From positions 446,001-510,000 of the forward strand of contig JABMCL010000376.1 in assembly GCA_018857735.1 (NCBI GenBank): 64,000 bases of DNA, read 5' to 3'. The translations under genes and the position numbers were made by a program. Source of the stretch: Alviniconcha marisindica (Eukaryota > Mollusca > Gastropoda > Provannidae). The notes under the pieces are model-generated. The model was not told where the DNA came from. It saw only the letters and a list, made by a program, of their open reading frames with translations, and made no database searches. Positions 1 to 26,067 of the stretch are shown piece after piece. Within the stretch, counting starts at the first letter, position 1. Every line of letters starts with the position of its first letter.

Positions 1-423
1 GATGGTTCTTAACTGGGCAAACTTTTGCTTCACAAATCTAGTTCGGAGTATTCGTCAAACTGTGAAGAAGCTATGTTCAGGGTCCAAAAAGCTTCGCTCA
101 ACATGTCCTGGGAATATTCACCCAGTTCAACGAACCTTGCCTCTGACTGGCTGTGAGCAAAGAGAGCTCTCCTGTGGATGAGGAAGAAATTAAAATTAAA
201 ATGGATGACAATGTCAATACTTCATTCGCTTCAGAGGGAATTGACCTATTTGATAACTTGTGGGAGGCACAGCCTTGTCTCTGGGACCAAGAATGATATC
301 ATAGTTAGTTGAATAACCCTGTGAGGGATGATTTAAGTATACTGACGACTTTAGCCTACATTTTGGATCATGCTGTCTGCTGCGCTTCTGCTGCAAGTTC
401 AGGCTGAAGCTTGCCTCTCATAA

Positions 424-613
424 GCCAATTAAGAAATGAAGTAGAGTTTGTTGAACTGCCCGAACCATGCTTGGCAAACTAAAAGTTTGTCTGAGCTCAA
501 TTAAGAAACGAATTATAGTTCACTGAACTGTCCGAAGTATGTCTGGTAAACTAAGCTCAATTAAGAAATGAATTATAGTTCGTTGAACTGTCCGAAGTAT
601 GTTTGGCAAATTA
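424..613. repeat. Three-copy tandem repeat, about 58 bp
   Basis: Three successive copies begin near 424, 497 and 555. Each has a CAATTAAGAA motif, then TTGAACTG or CTGAACTG, then a TGGCAAAYTA-like end. Nothing coding was recognised in 1-937. The ankyrin gene on the minus strand must continue through or beyond this stretch, so it is probably intronic. Confidence 0.7.
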
Positions 614-937
614 ACAGTTCACCCAATTAAGAACAGGCTTTATGACCTCACTTACAGTGATAACCATGACAAAGGATCAGAACAAATATCTTGCCTGACA
701 CACTGATAACTACACATTCATATTTGTCACACTTTTAAAACCAAACCTCATCAGACATCAGACCCCAAAGCATCAGTTTTGATGGAAAGTCACATAATTT
801 CTTCTGTTACCAAAATACACAGCCCTAAAAGATAACTCAAATACAGTCTGGTATACGTCTCTTCTCAAAACTGACCCCCGTCATTCCTCACCTGATGGGA
901 ACTCTATCTACTGATGGAAAAGTGTGTTGTGGCTGAC

Positions 938-1477
938 CTGCAGAGCCGATCGCTTTGGTCGATAATCGACCAGATCAATCAGGGCACCGGCCTTCATCAG
1001 CACCTCCATCGACTGAGTTGACTTGCTCCTTCCGCATGACTCAGCACAAATCATGAGCGGGGTGACCCCGTCAAAGTTCCTAATGTTGACGTCTGCACCG
1101 TGCTTGAGCAGCAACTCAATGGCTTCCACGCTGGCTGACTCAGCAGCACTGTGCAAGCAGGACTTGCCAAAGCTGTCTTGGTTGTTGACAATTTCAGATG
1201 CCTTGTCTCCCAAATGTTCGAATAAGATCTGGGCGGTGTCCAGAAACTGAGCGCAGATGCAGTAATGCAGCGGCATTTGTCCCCACTTGTCGTGGATGTC
1301 CGGCATCGCTCCAGCCTCCAGCAGGGCTCTGTGTAGCAGTCCAATAGTCACTCACTCAATCAGTCTGAGGCCACTGACATTGTCATCATTGGCACCACAT
1401 TGTAATAATAATAACTGAAGTATTCATAAAGCACAAAATCTTGTTCACAGAGACTATGTGCATGCATGTACACACAA

Positions 1478-1508
<31 letters not shown>

Positions 1509-2852
1509 CATACAAAGGCACTCACACATAATGACTATACAAAGCTTAATTTACACAACTTAAAACAGGCAGCAAACAGGCTACAGCAGGATGAAGACAG
1601 CACCAAAAACAGAAAATATGGCAGTTCTGTAGTTTTGGGAAAAGAAATGTCTTGAGGTCTGGTTTCAAAGAGTCCAGAGCAGGTTCCTGTCGGAGAGGAA
1701 GGGGAAGGTCATTCCAAGAAGAGGGACCAATGCAAAAAAGGCGTGCGAACCAACAGTTGAGAGTCTGGTATGAGGAATCTGGAGGCTGAGAGTATTAGAA
1801 GCAGAGCAGAGAGTACAGGAGGTTGTGTAATGTTTAAGACAGTCACAGAGATAAAATATTGTCTCCAGCCATAACACTGGGGCTGAAGCAAAATGGTCTT
1901 TTTGTGCTAAGAGTCCTATGTCAGGGTTACTTTCAACTGTGTAGTGTAGAAAAAAAGAAGCATGGAGTAATTAATTGTTGAGGTGTTATATTTAAATCTG
2001 GAAGACCTTAAACAGAGTAAATATGACAGAAAAAGGGAGAGTCATGGATTCTGGTTAGCTTTCAAGACCCAAATGGATACTTGGTTAGCTTGAACTAAAT
2101 GGATATTTCTGGTTGCCTTGACCATATTTCTGGCTGGCTTGACCTGAATCCATATTTCTGGTTAGCTAGAACCAAATGGATACTTCTGGTTGGCTTGAAC
2201 TAAATGGATATTTCTGGTTGCCTTGACCATATCCATATTTCTGGCTGGCTTGACCTGAATCCATATTTCTGGTTGGCTTGAACTAAATGGATACTTCTGG
2301 TTGGCTTGAACTAAACGGATATTTCTGGTTGCCTTGACCATATTTCTGGCTGGCTTGACCAGAATCCGTATTTCTGGTTGGCTTGAACTAAATGGATACT
2401 TCTGGTTGGCTTGAACTAAATGGGTATTTCTTGTTGGCTTGAACTAAATGGATATCCCTGACACACTTGACCTGAATGGTCATTCAGGTTGGCTTGAACT
2501 GAACAGATATTTCCAGCCAGCTTGACCTGTCTTGAACAGACCTAATCTGAGAGTGGGAAGGAAATGGTGCTAACAGTACTGATCATTTGGCAGGAAAAGG
2601 GTTAAGTATCACCATACAGGCAACTTACTTGACACATTCAGTGCGTCCTTTTCCACAAGCAATGTGCATGATGGACTTGGAACTGATGTTGTGGTCATCA
2701 TCGTAAAACATGTCAGCGTTTGCCCCTTCAGACAGCAAGCGCTGCAATAGCACCAAATCGTCTGCTGACACCGCACTGTACAGAGCCTCTGAATTGTTCT
2801 CCATTGCTGCTGGTGATTCACCCTGGTTGTCATATGGAGAAATCTCTGCCAT
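938..2852 (-). CDS. Ankyrin-repeat protein, 5' part (continues beyond the left edge)
   Basis: Two coding exons are visible. Exon 1 is 2629-2852 (donor GTAAGT) and exon 2 is 938-1328 (acceptor after CTACACAG, donor GTCAGC). Joined in phase 2 they give 205 residues and the frame is still open at 938, so the gene runs on to the left. The ATG at 2850-2852 opens MAEISPY; a TTTTTTGCAG acceptor at about 2880 suggests an upstream non-coding exon. Residues about 25-205 carry ankyrin repeats. Typical units are SIMHIACGKGRTECVKALLE, GQMPLHYCI, GKSCLHSAAESA plus IELLLKHGADVNIRN, and GVTPLMICAESC. The repeat phase flows correctly over the exon junction (TECV-KALLEAGA), which is why I preferred this acceptor to ones further upstream. 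Ankyrin repeats are protein-binding scaffolds. The partner, and whether a SOCS box or other domain follows, cannot be seen here, so I give no gene name. It is divergent to Rab6. Confidence 0.85.
1400..1900. repeat. Probable dispersed repeat with internal (CA)n
   Basis: This part of the ankyrin intron holds an AATAATAATAA start, a CA microsatellite at about 1477-1510, and then a unique-looking block at 1530-1870. The later block recalls a dispersed invertebrate repeat type, but there is no second copy in this window to prove it. Small ORFs here show no protein similarity I can recognise. Confidence 0.3.
2050..2530. repeat. Minisatellite, about 31 bp unit, roughly 15 copies
   Basis: The units alternate between two variants built on GGTTGGCTTGAACTAAATGG and GGCTGGCTTGACC, both containing ATATTTCTGG. 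The array lies in the ankyrin gene intron, about 100 bp past the exon 1 donor at 2629. Confidence 0.85.
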
Positions 2853-2992
2853 GACCCCACGGGTTGATTCAATTCACTGACTGCAAAAACATAATACAAA
2901 CTTCTGCAAAAGTACAATATATCATTAAACATTTCACCACATGCATTTGTTTCCAAACAGCTACAGGTAAAGAAACAAACTGGGGTCAGGTG

Positions 2993-3330
2993 TAGCTTGG
3001 TTGGCTGAGTGTATGGGCTGACACGCTACTCACACAAGTTTGACGCCCTGCTGTGGCAAGGCATTTTCCTTCCAGTCAGCTTTCAGTGCTGACTCTCTTA
3101 CTGTATTTGTAAGGCCCCTGTAAGCAGTTGCAAGCATTAACACCTGCGTGCACATCAAAAATCCCAAGCATTGGCAGCCATACCACTGACTGGACACATG
3201 AAAATGCAGTGCATGCTAGGTCAACCCTTGAAGATGGAGTGCAGCTGCCCAAGAGGCAGGGGAACGGGAATGGTCCCATACGCATTTTGTCTCTTGAAAA
3301 AATGGGTGTCCTTTCTCCATAAAAACAGGA
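2993..3330 (+). mobile_element. Diverged tRNA-derived SINE, family B
   Basis: A degenerate tRNA-like head (TTGGTTGGCTGAG) is followed by a body shared with the copies at 15,040-15,345 and 40,000-40,340. Shared landmarks are GACTCTCTTAC, GTGCACATCAAAAATCCCAA, TTGGCAGCCATACC and TAGGTCAACC. The copy sits just upstream of the ankyrin start exon, in the spacer before Rab6. Confidence 0.65.
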
Positions 3331-4349
3331 ACACAGAAGAAGTTAAACAGAGAAATTGAAAACAGAAGTAACTTCAAGTGTTAAGCAAAAATCAAAACAT
3401 ACAGCAGAAATGACAACTGAACAATAAAAAAAAACTTTTGGCACATCTTCCTTTTGCAAGTGACAAACAGATATAGAAAGTCAGTTATTCTACATGAAAA
3501 TACCAACATAAATGCGAGCTGATTTAATTAACTTCTGTTCTTCTGTAGCACTAGCAGAAAGGCCTCATCAATACAGAGCATGCGAGTGACAACATTGGTT
3601 AGTTTTGTCTTAATAAAAAGCATTTAGTCTGAACCTTTAAATTCTTCACTTCCCAGTCTTGCACTGCTATCATACACCTGTGGCTGTGACTCAGTTGAAC
3701 TGTTCTTCAATTCAAGGGTTCTAAGAAATTCTTTACCCCACATGCCACCACCACCACCTTTTGATTTTATAATTCCAGCTTTAACAACTACCTTAGAAAA
3801 CAGAAATAGAAAAGGGCTTTGACAGCCCTCATGTGTCAAAGCTAATTGTTTCTACGGTGTACATTCTCTCAGTGTGATCGCATACTTCTAGATACGTAAG
3901 AAAAACACAACAAACGAACGTACTGTGGGAGGAAAGCGAACAAAACAAAAAATAGCCAGACGGTAAAACTAAAAGGGTCGTAATGTGCAAATAATCAACT
4001 CAACCCCTTTTTCCTCCGCCCTCGCCTCCCCCCCTGCCCCTTTGCCAGAGCCCCTGTGTAATGACAAAATAAGCAACTGGTTGATTGTCCCTACTCATTG
4101 GAATAAGAATCGAAGTCGGAGTTTACTTTCGTGTTCTCGCCAAGTTTTGTTGTGGCTATTGAAAAGTGCGATGGTGGCTTTTACAGAACAAAAAAGGCGT
4201 GGTAACCACACAAGACGAAGAAAATGACACGTGTACAGCAGGAGAGTGTAACTTAGCAGCAAACGTATGACAAAAAATACCCGAATTGGAATTTTACATC
4301 ATCAGTTTGGACTGGAGCAGACAACTTCGCATTTTTCCAAAACATTGCT

Positions 4350-4372
4350 ACTTCCGGCTTACTGCGCATGCG
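4350..4372 (+). promoter_or_regulatory. Rab6 promoter: ETS-like and NRF-1-like sites
   Basis: ACTTCCGGC at 4350-4358 matches an ETS-family core, and TGCGCATGCG at 4363-4372 matches most of the NRF-1 palindrome. They lie 143-165 bp before the Rab6 ATG, the usual place for housekeeping promoters without a TATA box. The divergent ankyrin gene starts 1.7 kb to the left. Role is inferred from motif and position only. Confidence 0.45.
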
Positions 4373-4433
4373 AAATCAAAACGAGGGTCCGAACGTGGCG
4401 ACTATTTATCCAGAAGAAGCTCATTAGGCATAA

Positions 4434-17688
<13,255 letters not shown>

Positions 17689-19470
17689 GTGTTGTGTTGT
17701 CGCCTGATTGTTGTCCTCCCCAAGTCTCTGGAACGTGTCAGCTTAGGAGTGAATGTTGCAGAATGAACATTTGCAGTGGCCATGACGGTTTCTGTGACTG
17801 TGTGGATTTCTGAAACAGCAACATCTGATGTAATGTTGTGTTTGTATTTGTTTTTTTCAAGATGTGAAAGGATGTTGAGGAAAAGCGTTTAGTACACTTT
17901 CATGTAGAGCTTGTGTTCATGATTCGACAAGTACACATTTGTGTAGAAATTGCGCTCATGATTTGATGAGTAAAGTGCATTGTCATGCAAAACATATGCT
18001 CATCACTTAAAAAGTAAAGTACCATTCATGTACACCTGACAAGAAGGACCTGTCGCTGTTGCTTTTTACATTTGTAACTTAAAAAGGAACAACAAAAGAT
18101 GGATGGTTAACAGCATAGCATAACTCAACATTTACAGAGAATTACAGTTAACAGTGAGCTGTCTTCAGCTTAGCAGAGCTCAACATTTACAGAGAATTGT
18201 GGTTAACAGCGTGATTCTTTTATGTAGCACGTGATTCTTCTGTGTAGCACGACTCAACAGCTATAGAAGTTTATTTGCAGTCTTCTGTGCACATTTTAAA
18301 AGGGCGGGTTTAGCCCAGGGGAAAATGTTGGTGCTAAGCACTCCCATCTCTGAAATGACTTTCTAAATTCAACACTGGGACTTTACAGCTGTGCAGCTTC
18401 AGGAGTCGCTGAACAGTCTGTCTCAAGTCTGTAAACCTTTACCGTGTTTGCTTAGAAACTGTCAAGAAACGTCACTGAACAAAGGAGTGATTGATGCAAC
18501 GAGTGACTGGTCAGTTTGCCTTTTTCTGTGATGATATGAATCAAATGTGTCGTGTGTTTTGATTATTGATTATCGGGTTCGCACTTGTGCAACTGTTCCA
18601 AGCCATAAACTGTGTACCTTTTGCTGCGGTATGTGGGGTGTATAGAGATGTAATGGTGTATAGAGCTTTTGAGGGGTGGCTTGAGCGTAACATTGAGAGA
18701 ATAGTCATGGTGGGACCTCCTTGAAACAAACCCAGCTGGGACCATACAGACATTTTCTTCTTCTTCTTTTTTTCTTCTTCTTTTTTTCTTTTCTTAATTT
18801 GATCTTTAAACAGTCTGAAATTGCAAGTAACGTCTGCCGTGGGGGTACCTTAATTGCTTTCTTCTTGAGCACAATTTCCGTCTTGAGTTGGTTTTGTTCT
18901 GAGCAGGTTTCACTGTGTGGGGAATCAGTGTGCGTTGCATGGAATTGGACTGTTACTATAAACATATATAATTTTTTGAGGAATGGCATGGCCTTGGTTT
19001 CTTCATAGCTTTTGGTGAGAGTAGAGTGCAAGGAAGTATTGGACCCGTTCTCACAAAATGGTTCACAAGGTGCTTGGGGCTGAATACTCAGCAAGTGCTG
19101 TTACTGAGACTTATTTTTGCCTCCCAAATATGCCAGATGGCACAGATTTTAACCTAGGATTTAAAACATTTGGGGGGGGGGGGGGGCAAGCCCCCGGAAC
19201 CCCCAAGATTTCCTCTTTTTTTACAGTTCACCAGTTCCCACCGCTGGTGGATACAAGCTGTGGTCAGGGAACTTAAGGGCAAGGGCCTCGCTCCCCATTA
19301 AAAGAAATCCTTTTTTGTTTTGTTTGTTGTTGTTTGAAGCTACAGTGTTGATCCAAAATATCACCTTAGTAAAGTGCTTGGGGGGGGGGGGGGTCTGTAA
19401 ACAGGAACCTCTCTCCACATCAAAAACCAAGCAAAAGTGGTCTTAACAACTCTGTCAGGGGATTTATTTA
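17689..19470 (+). other. Probable Rab6 3' UTR and downstream sequence
   Basis: After the Rab6 stop there is no convincing exon. The first clear AATAAA on the plus strand is at 22,090-22,095, with others at 23,890 and 25,951. The end of the transcript therefore cannot be fixed from sequence alone. A poly-G run lies near 19,172 and a second near 19,380. Confidence 0.4.
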
Positions 19471-19471
19471 A

Positions 19472-20212
19472 GTTTGGGGAAAAGGTGGTCTGATGTCAGG
19501 GTGGCAGCATGAAGGGAAACGTTTGGGGAAAAGGTGGTCTGATGTCAGGGTGGCAGTATGAAGGGAAACATTTGGGGAAAAGGTGGTCTGATGTCAGGGT
19601 GGCAGTATGAAGGAAAACATTTGGGGAAAAGATGGTCTTATGTCAGGGTGGCAGTATGAAGGGAAACGTTTGGGGAAAAGGTGGTCTGGTGTCGGGTGGC
19701 AGTATGAAGGGAAACATTTGAGGAAATGGTCTGATGTCAGGGTGGCAATAGGAAGGGATATGTTTGGGGAAAAGGTGGTCTGATGTCAGGGTGGCAATAG
19801 GAAGGGATATGTTTGGGGAAAGGTGGTCTGATGTCAGGGTGGCAGTATGAAGGGCAACATTTGGGGAAAAGGGGATCTGATGTCAGGGTGGCAATAGGAA
19901 GGGATATGTTTGGGGAAAAGGTGGTCTGATGTCAGGGTGGCAGTATGAAGGGAAACATTTGGGGAAGAGGTGGTCTGATGTCAGGGTGGCAGTATGAAGG
20001 GAAACATTTGGGGAAAAGGTGGTCTGATGTCAGGGTGGCAATAGGAAGGGATATGTTTGGGGAAAAGGTGGTCTGATGTCAGGGTGGCAATAGGAAGGGA
20101 TATGTTTGGGGAAAAGGTGGTCTGATGTCAGGGTGGCAATAGGAAGGGATATGTTTGGGGAAAAGGTGGTCTGATGTCAGGGTGGCAATATGAAGGGAAA
20201 CATTTGGCGAAA
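19472..20212. repeat. Minisatellite, about 49 bp unit, roughly 15 copies
   Basis: The unit combines GGTGGTCTGATGTCAGGG, TGGCAATA or TGGCAGTATG, and AAGGGAAACATTTGGGGAAA. Two subtypes (ATAGGAAGGGATATG and TATGAAGGGAAACAT) are interspersed. A decayed tail continues to about 20,400. The following 20,400-23,590 shows nothing coding that I can support. Confidence 0.9.
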
Positions 20213-22599
20213 GTTCAACTTAAAATAGGTGTGGGCCTTGGTTGGGGAGGAAATTTGAAGGGAAGTGATTTGCAAATGGTTGTCTTACCACAGGTGGACT
20301 ATCATCCAGGTGGAAATATGAAAGGGAATGTTTTTTGAAAAGTCGTCCATGGTCAAGGTGGAGCTATGAAGGGGAAATGTTTTGGAAAAGGTGGTCTTAG
20401 AAAGTGGGAGTGGGGTATCTCAGTAGGATGATCTTTCAGTCAGGAGTTCTTCGTTCTTCCGTACCACCATCTCCAGTTTGATAGAACTGACTTGTGACAT
20501 GTTGTGTGAGAATGGGTCGTGCATGAGGAAGCATGTTTCTCTGACACGAGGGTTGGTCTCCCATGAAGCGGTCTTCTGGGTCTCACTGTCCAGGTGTTCT
20601 CTGACTTGATCGTAGGTACAAGTGATGTTTTTTCTCCCCCTTTGTCATGTCGCGCACAAGCCAGTAATTGTCATTCCCACGCAAGCCCTCAAAGTGTTGT
20701 TTTCATCCCTCCGTTTGAACTTTGAGGTTTGCCCAGAGCCACGTGAGATTTTATGTGTGCAACTGTTGTCCTGCATACTCATGAAGTGCATGTGTGAGTG
20801 ATGTCTCCCACCAACCATTCAGGCAGCTGTATGGTGACTTCAGGGGTTAGCCCTCAAGTGTATCCTGTCTGAATTCCAGTTTCTAAACTCCGGTTTAAAT
20901 AACTGTGCGTTCCCCCAAATTCATCACTGTTGATTTTTGTTTGTGCACCTGAGATCCGGGACAGGAAATAGAGATAAAGGCTAATATAAAAAATACGTAC
21001 TGGCCAATATTCAGTCCAGTTGTCGCGTCACCTTTAAGCTGCTTTACGAGCATGAGACTCTTTAAGCATTTGTCCACCAGCAGACTACCTTGTCAGCTGG
21101 GGAGTTTTTCAATTGCGTATGTTAGAAAGGGATGTTTAGCCTTTTCACTGCAATGCTTGCTGCACCTCACTTGGAAAACAACCCATAAAAGTGCCAAATT
21201 TGAAATCATTAAGGCTTTTTTTTCCCTTCGCATGAGCTTGTGAAAGGATTTCTATCAAAATGTACAGCATTGAAAGTAGATTTGTTACAGGAACTTACAG
21301 GACCACCAAATATAGTGTTTGCAGGCATGTATGTGTGCACTTTTCAGCCCAGAAACTTAACAGGCTGGGGCAGTGAAGGGGTTAAGGCATTTCAGACTAG
21401 TGTGTTGAAATCTGCAAAGCCTGCAAGTCCAATTTTGACTGTGCATGAGAACAGGATTTTAGGGCATTCTTGAGTATTTCAGTAATGTAAAGTTGGTGAA
21501 TCCAGGAATAATTACCCATTCAGAATTTAAGGGCATTTTTCACCATTTCAGTATCTGTAAAGTCTAAATGTTTGTGCATTAGGAATTTTAGGGTATGTCA
21601 GATGATATCAGTAAGGTCAAAGTCTGCAAACCCAACAGCATTTGTGCATCAAAAAGGATTGGCATCTGAAGACATTTCAGTGGCATCAGTCTCTTAAACA
21701 CTTGTGATTGAAAAGGGATTTTGGGCCATTCAGACCTCCGGTTGTGTTAAAGTGCAAATCGAATGATAATTGTGTGTTACACAGTTTAGGTCAGTTCACT
21801 TCAGCCATTTTCAACTTCCATGCTAAAGAAATCTCATGTCCGTACTTCTGTTTATTTATTTATTAACATTTTGCATCATCTATGCGGCAGAAGTTGTATA
21901 CACCGCAGTAGTATTCCAGAAACATTTTGTAGTATATATCCACTTCACTCTGTTTTGTGATTATGACCCAGTAACTGGACCTTGTCTGATTTTGCATGAT
22001 ATTGTTGCACTGCAGTTTTGTTGTTGTTTTTGTCTTTTTGATGATTCCTTTGTCCATTTATTTATTTGAATGTTTTTCCTGCTAAAAAAAATAAATATGT
22101 TTTTAGTAATTCTTGTTATGCATTGGTTTGATACACTTTGTGGTATTGTTGCTTGGTGTTTAAAACTGTCATGAGAAAAATGTGTTTGATTTTAGAATGC
22201 TTCCATGCACATTCACCAGAGAGAGAAAAATAGATAAATGAAAAAATGAAAAATTTCTATCTTTCTTGTGCAGTGTAATTGAAAAAGAAGAGTCCCGTTC
22301 TTTTTTTGTAATGTAATGTCTCTTCAAGTTCTGTGCTTTTTCGTATTTTAGGATGTAATTAGTGCAGGTTCTCCCTGCCCCCCATCCTCCATCCTCAAGT
22401 TCAACCTTTATATAATCAGTTCTTTCATGATGGTTTTGCATTTATGACACTGCTGGGTTAACTCAGTTTCATTGCTGTGACAGCAATTAGAGGAGAGCCA
22501 ATGAGGGCCACGCTGCCCCTGAGTGCAGCACCAGTGTATTGTAAGTGGGCGTCCCCAGCAGAGTGGTCAGTTAATCATCCATCCACAGCTGAGACAATG

Positions 22600-22910
22600 G
22601 GGAAGTAGAGGCCAGAGAAAAAAAATCCCCAGCATTTGGCCACAAATAATAATGGTAATCATTACTTGGAGCACCTAACCTGCACAGGCCCTAAGTGCTT
22701 ACGCATTTTTTAAATGTTACATATTTTCAAGATTCAACGCATACAACACACACATGCAGCACACACGCACAGTCGTATATCAGGACGATAGGACTGAAGA
22801 ATAGGTTTTTGAAAAGTCTGAGAAGCACACATGTTTGCCTCCATTCAGGACCTGAGCCCAGAATGATTGCTTTCAGGCCGGTGCGTGAACCATTGCACTA
22901 CTGATGCGTC
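22600..22910 (-). mobile_element. Possible degenerate tRNA-derived SINE
   Basis: Read on the minus strand, 22,850-22,910 gives AGTAGTGCAATGGTTCACGC followed by a B-box-like CAGGTCCTGA. At the other end an AATAATAATGG tract and AAGTGCTTA recall the 3' ends of such elements. No second full copy is in the window. Confidence 0.3.
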
Positions 22911-23591
22911 AGACCAGTGTAATGTGATGTTGAAAAGGGACAGCCGTAGAAGCAGTCATTGTGGTGGTGGCAGTTTGGTCGTTTTGAATTATCCTGTAAA
23001 CGCTGTCTGCATCCTTTGAAAAACTGTATGTTCTGTTGCGAAACCGTTGTAGTATTGCCATTTGTTATGGCTTCATAAACGTTCATCTTCTTTTCATTAG
23101 TCCTCTTCGGAGTCTGTTGACGAGATGACAGGTCTGCGTAGCTGTGTAGTCTTAATTATTTACATGTTGTTTCAGGGCACTGTGACCTGGTGGATGTGTG
23201 TGCATTGCATGTAGTACACAGTACATGTATCTGTTTACAGCACGGCTGAATTAATGTATGTCACCATTTTGTTTGCATTTTTCCCTTTCATTTACACATT
23301 TTGAGTGTTTATTGTGTAACTCTCCATTTTGGTCACAGATTTTCATTTTTGTTGCCTTTGTTCAACCTGTGTGGGCAGTGTTAATGCTTGCACATTGATT
23401 TTGTTCAGAATGCTATTATAAAAAAGCTATTATAAAACCTTGTAGGTGAATTGGGCCACACTCAGAAATGAGAGAAAATAGACTCAGCTGTGTGTTCTTT
23501 TTCTTTGTGTAAATGATCAGTGCCTACCTTCACCATCCCTAGCCCGGCAAAAAAACATTGGAGATTCCTTGATTGCTGTGAAAACAACATT

Positions 23592-23835
23592 GTGTAGACT
23601 TAATGGTTGACAGTAACCCCAGTAAACAGAATCGTGTCAACCGTTGGTTGGCAGTAACCCCAGTAAAACAGTCGTTTAAACTTTTGGTTGATAGTAACCC
23701 CAGTAAGACAGAATTGTGTAAATGTATGATTGACGGTAACCCCAGTGGAACAAAATCGTTTAAACTTTTGGTTGATGATAACCCCAGTAAGACAGAATCG
23801 TGTAAACGTTTGGTTGACGGTAATCCCACTTGTAT
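23592..23835. repeat. Minisatellite, about 41 bp unit, six copies
   Basis: Units contain GGTTGACAGTAACCCCAGTA and a TCGTGTAAAC-like spacer. Open frames across it on both strands are by-products of the repeat. Confidence 0.85.
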
Positions 23836-24494
23836 CAGGTTCATACGCTGGCTTATTTTGAGGGTCAGAGTTATAACTGGAAAGCCTGAAATAAAGTTAT
23901 AGTTAATTCTTGAAAAACTCTCATCTAACCATGCCTTCTGCTCCAGAAAGATAGTTGATGTGTTTCTGGACTTGGGAGGCAGGTGAAAGAAAGTGTTGGC
24001 ATTGGGGGTTTCTGACATTGCAAGGTATTCCACACCAGCATACAGTATATTTTGATAATCATGGTCATTTTTGAGTGCTCATAACATCCAAATATCAAAT
24101 TAGACATACTGTTTACCAGTAGGATTTACCAGTTGTGTTCAGACTTTGTTATGTCCTTGCAAAATTGGCTATTTTCAGGCAGATACATTTCCAAACGTGG
24201 CTATGCTACAAAATAATACAAAAAAACACTCACCATTGGTGCTTTCTCAGACAGCGTTGACATTGATAACCTCTGCTGAACTTTCCTGCTTATACCAGCT
24301 TCATAATTTGGATCCTTTTGAGGGAGGAGGGGAGGGGGCCGGGGGTGAGTCCAAATACAAAATGAAGGGTTCAGATATTGTGTGTTAAATGTGAGTTGAC
24401 TGAGAAGTTGCCCTTCTTGTTTTTGTTTACATACTTTTCACCTTGGATTCGCAATGAATTCTAGCTTTAAGTAAATATACATCTTTCTCACTGA

Positions 24495-24550
24495 TAGTCA
24501 CCCTGATATAACCACTGTGGTTGACTGGGCATTGAAAACCAAATGTCACT
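24495..24550 (+). mobile_element. SINE family B 3'-end fragment
   Basis: CACCCTGATATAACCACTGT followed by GGTTGACTGGGCATT matches the 3' part of the minus-strand copy at 40,000-40,340. Similar tail scraps in the opposite orientation lie near 30,408-30,460, 42,150-42,205 and 45,966-46,032. Confidence 0.6.
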
Positions 24551-24916
24551 GATGGAACATCAAGCCGTTAGCTCTGTTTGTCCGTGGCGCAGGTACATGT
24601 ACATAAGTAAAACGTCTATGGCATCAAAAAGATGGCTAACCAGAAATGTTCGTTTTGAGAGCTTTGCTCTGCAGGAGAGTGTATAGTATGCATTGGTGGA
24701 AAATCGGAGTTTGAGCAAGAGGTTATAATTATGTCCTGTCCTGTCCTGTACAAAGCAAATCATAAGTTGTTTCACCGAGGACGTCATATGGAGTAAAACT
24801 AATAGAGAAAGAGCTCTAAAGGAAACTAAAATAAAACAGATGGTAGCTACGTTGGTTGTCAAAATTAGGTTGTGTGTTGTCTACCTAGCTTGTGTTTGAT
24901 TGCATACTTCTGTTGA

Positions 24917-25125
24917 CTGTTGCATACTCCTGTTGGCTGATAGCCCAAATGAGAAGCTTTTAAAAATTCCTGTGTAATTTGAAATCTTTCGGTGAGTGCT
25001 ATGTCAGCTTCATCACCCCATCTGTTGGGAATTCTCTGCCTTCCTGTCCAAACCCAGCTCAAGACGTTCCTTTTTAAGATGGACTTTTTCACAGTGCTAG
25101 GTAGACCATTCCTTTGAGCATAGGT
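24917..25125 (+). mobile_element. LINE 3'-end fragment
   Basis: This aligns with the last 210 bp of the LINE fragment at 5640-6345. Shared features are GAGAAGCTTTT, TGAAATCTTT, a GGAATTC..CTGCC block, an F-L-F coding end and TAGACCATTCCT. It is a dead remnant. Confidence 0.7.
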
Positions 25126-26067
25126 TATGTGTGTATTATAATCTACGTGTATATATATATGCTTGATTGGTGCATGCTAGCACAACTAGTTCTTGTTCTG
25201 GAAAAAAAATGCACTGTGTAAGAAACTAAGAGCCAGCCATTATTGTTATTACCATAGCTGTGGCCAGACCATCCCAAATAGGTCTGCTTGCAGCGTTCTC
25301 AAAAGATGAATATTTATTGGTCGTATTTATGGACTGTTTTGAGTTGTATTGCCGTCAGGAAAATTAGTGGGGAAGCACAGTTTGCCTCTTTTTCTCTCTT
25401 TTAAGTTGTTTGATTTGCGTATAATATATGTAATTGGTTGCTTGTGAATTATCTGTAATTGTAAACGTAGACAAATGGGATTAGACTGATGCTGTGCAAA
25501 GATTAGGAAGGTTGATGTAGAAAAATGTTCCTGCATAACAATATATACCTGTGGCTAACTTTCAGCCTTTGTGAGGAATGCATTATTTCTTGTCTGCAGG
25601 TCGTTGCAGTATGGTTGCATCGAGTTGCATGTGGGTTTTGCCCTCCCACCAATCAGTTGGTGTCAGTGGCAGATGTTTGCTGGAGAGATTGAGGGAATGG
25701 CCATGGCCATGGTCCACACATTCAAACAAAGCTTAATTTGACTTTAGGGACTCTCATTAAAACAACCCATTGCTTCATAGATCTGTGAATGTGTATATAT
25801 ATATAATTATATGATCTAATGTAATAGCATACAATGTGTATCATTCTTCTTCATCATGGACAAATTGCATGTACAGTGACAAACATATTACAATGTGTCT
25901 GCTTTTTTTCCCATGTGCAAGGTTTGTTGAACCTGTGAATTCAGGAAAAAAATAAAGTTGCATTCAAATCAAGGTGTGAGTTAAAGAGTTGACATTCTTG
26001 TTTGTCACAGCGAGCTGTGTAAGCTCAGTCCTCCTTGGGGAGACTGACTGTCTGCAAGGCCGTCCTT

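Noticed and set aside
1051..1351. Alternative starts and acceptors upstream in ankyrin exon 2
   Set aside because: Longer versions hit a stop or break the ankyrin repeat; the acceptor after CTACACAG gives a continuous TECVKALLEAGA.
18301..18440. Possible tRNA-like head
   Set aside because: GGGCGGGTTTAGCCCAGGGG is suggestive, but no B box or matching body was found.
19472..20212. CRISPR-like array
   Set aside because: Units are directly adjacent with no unique spacers, and the genome is eukaryotic. The same applies to the arrays at 16,085, 23,592, 26,068 and 58,284.
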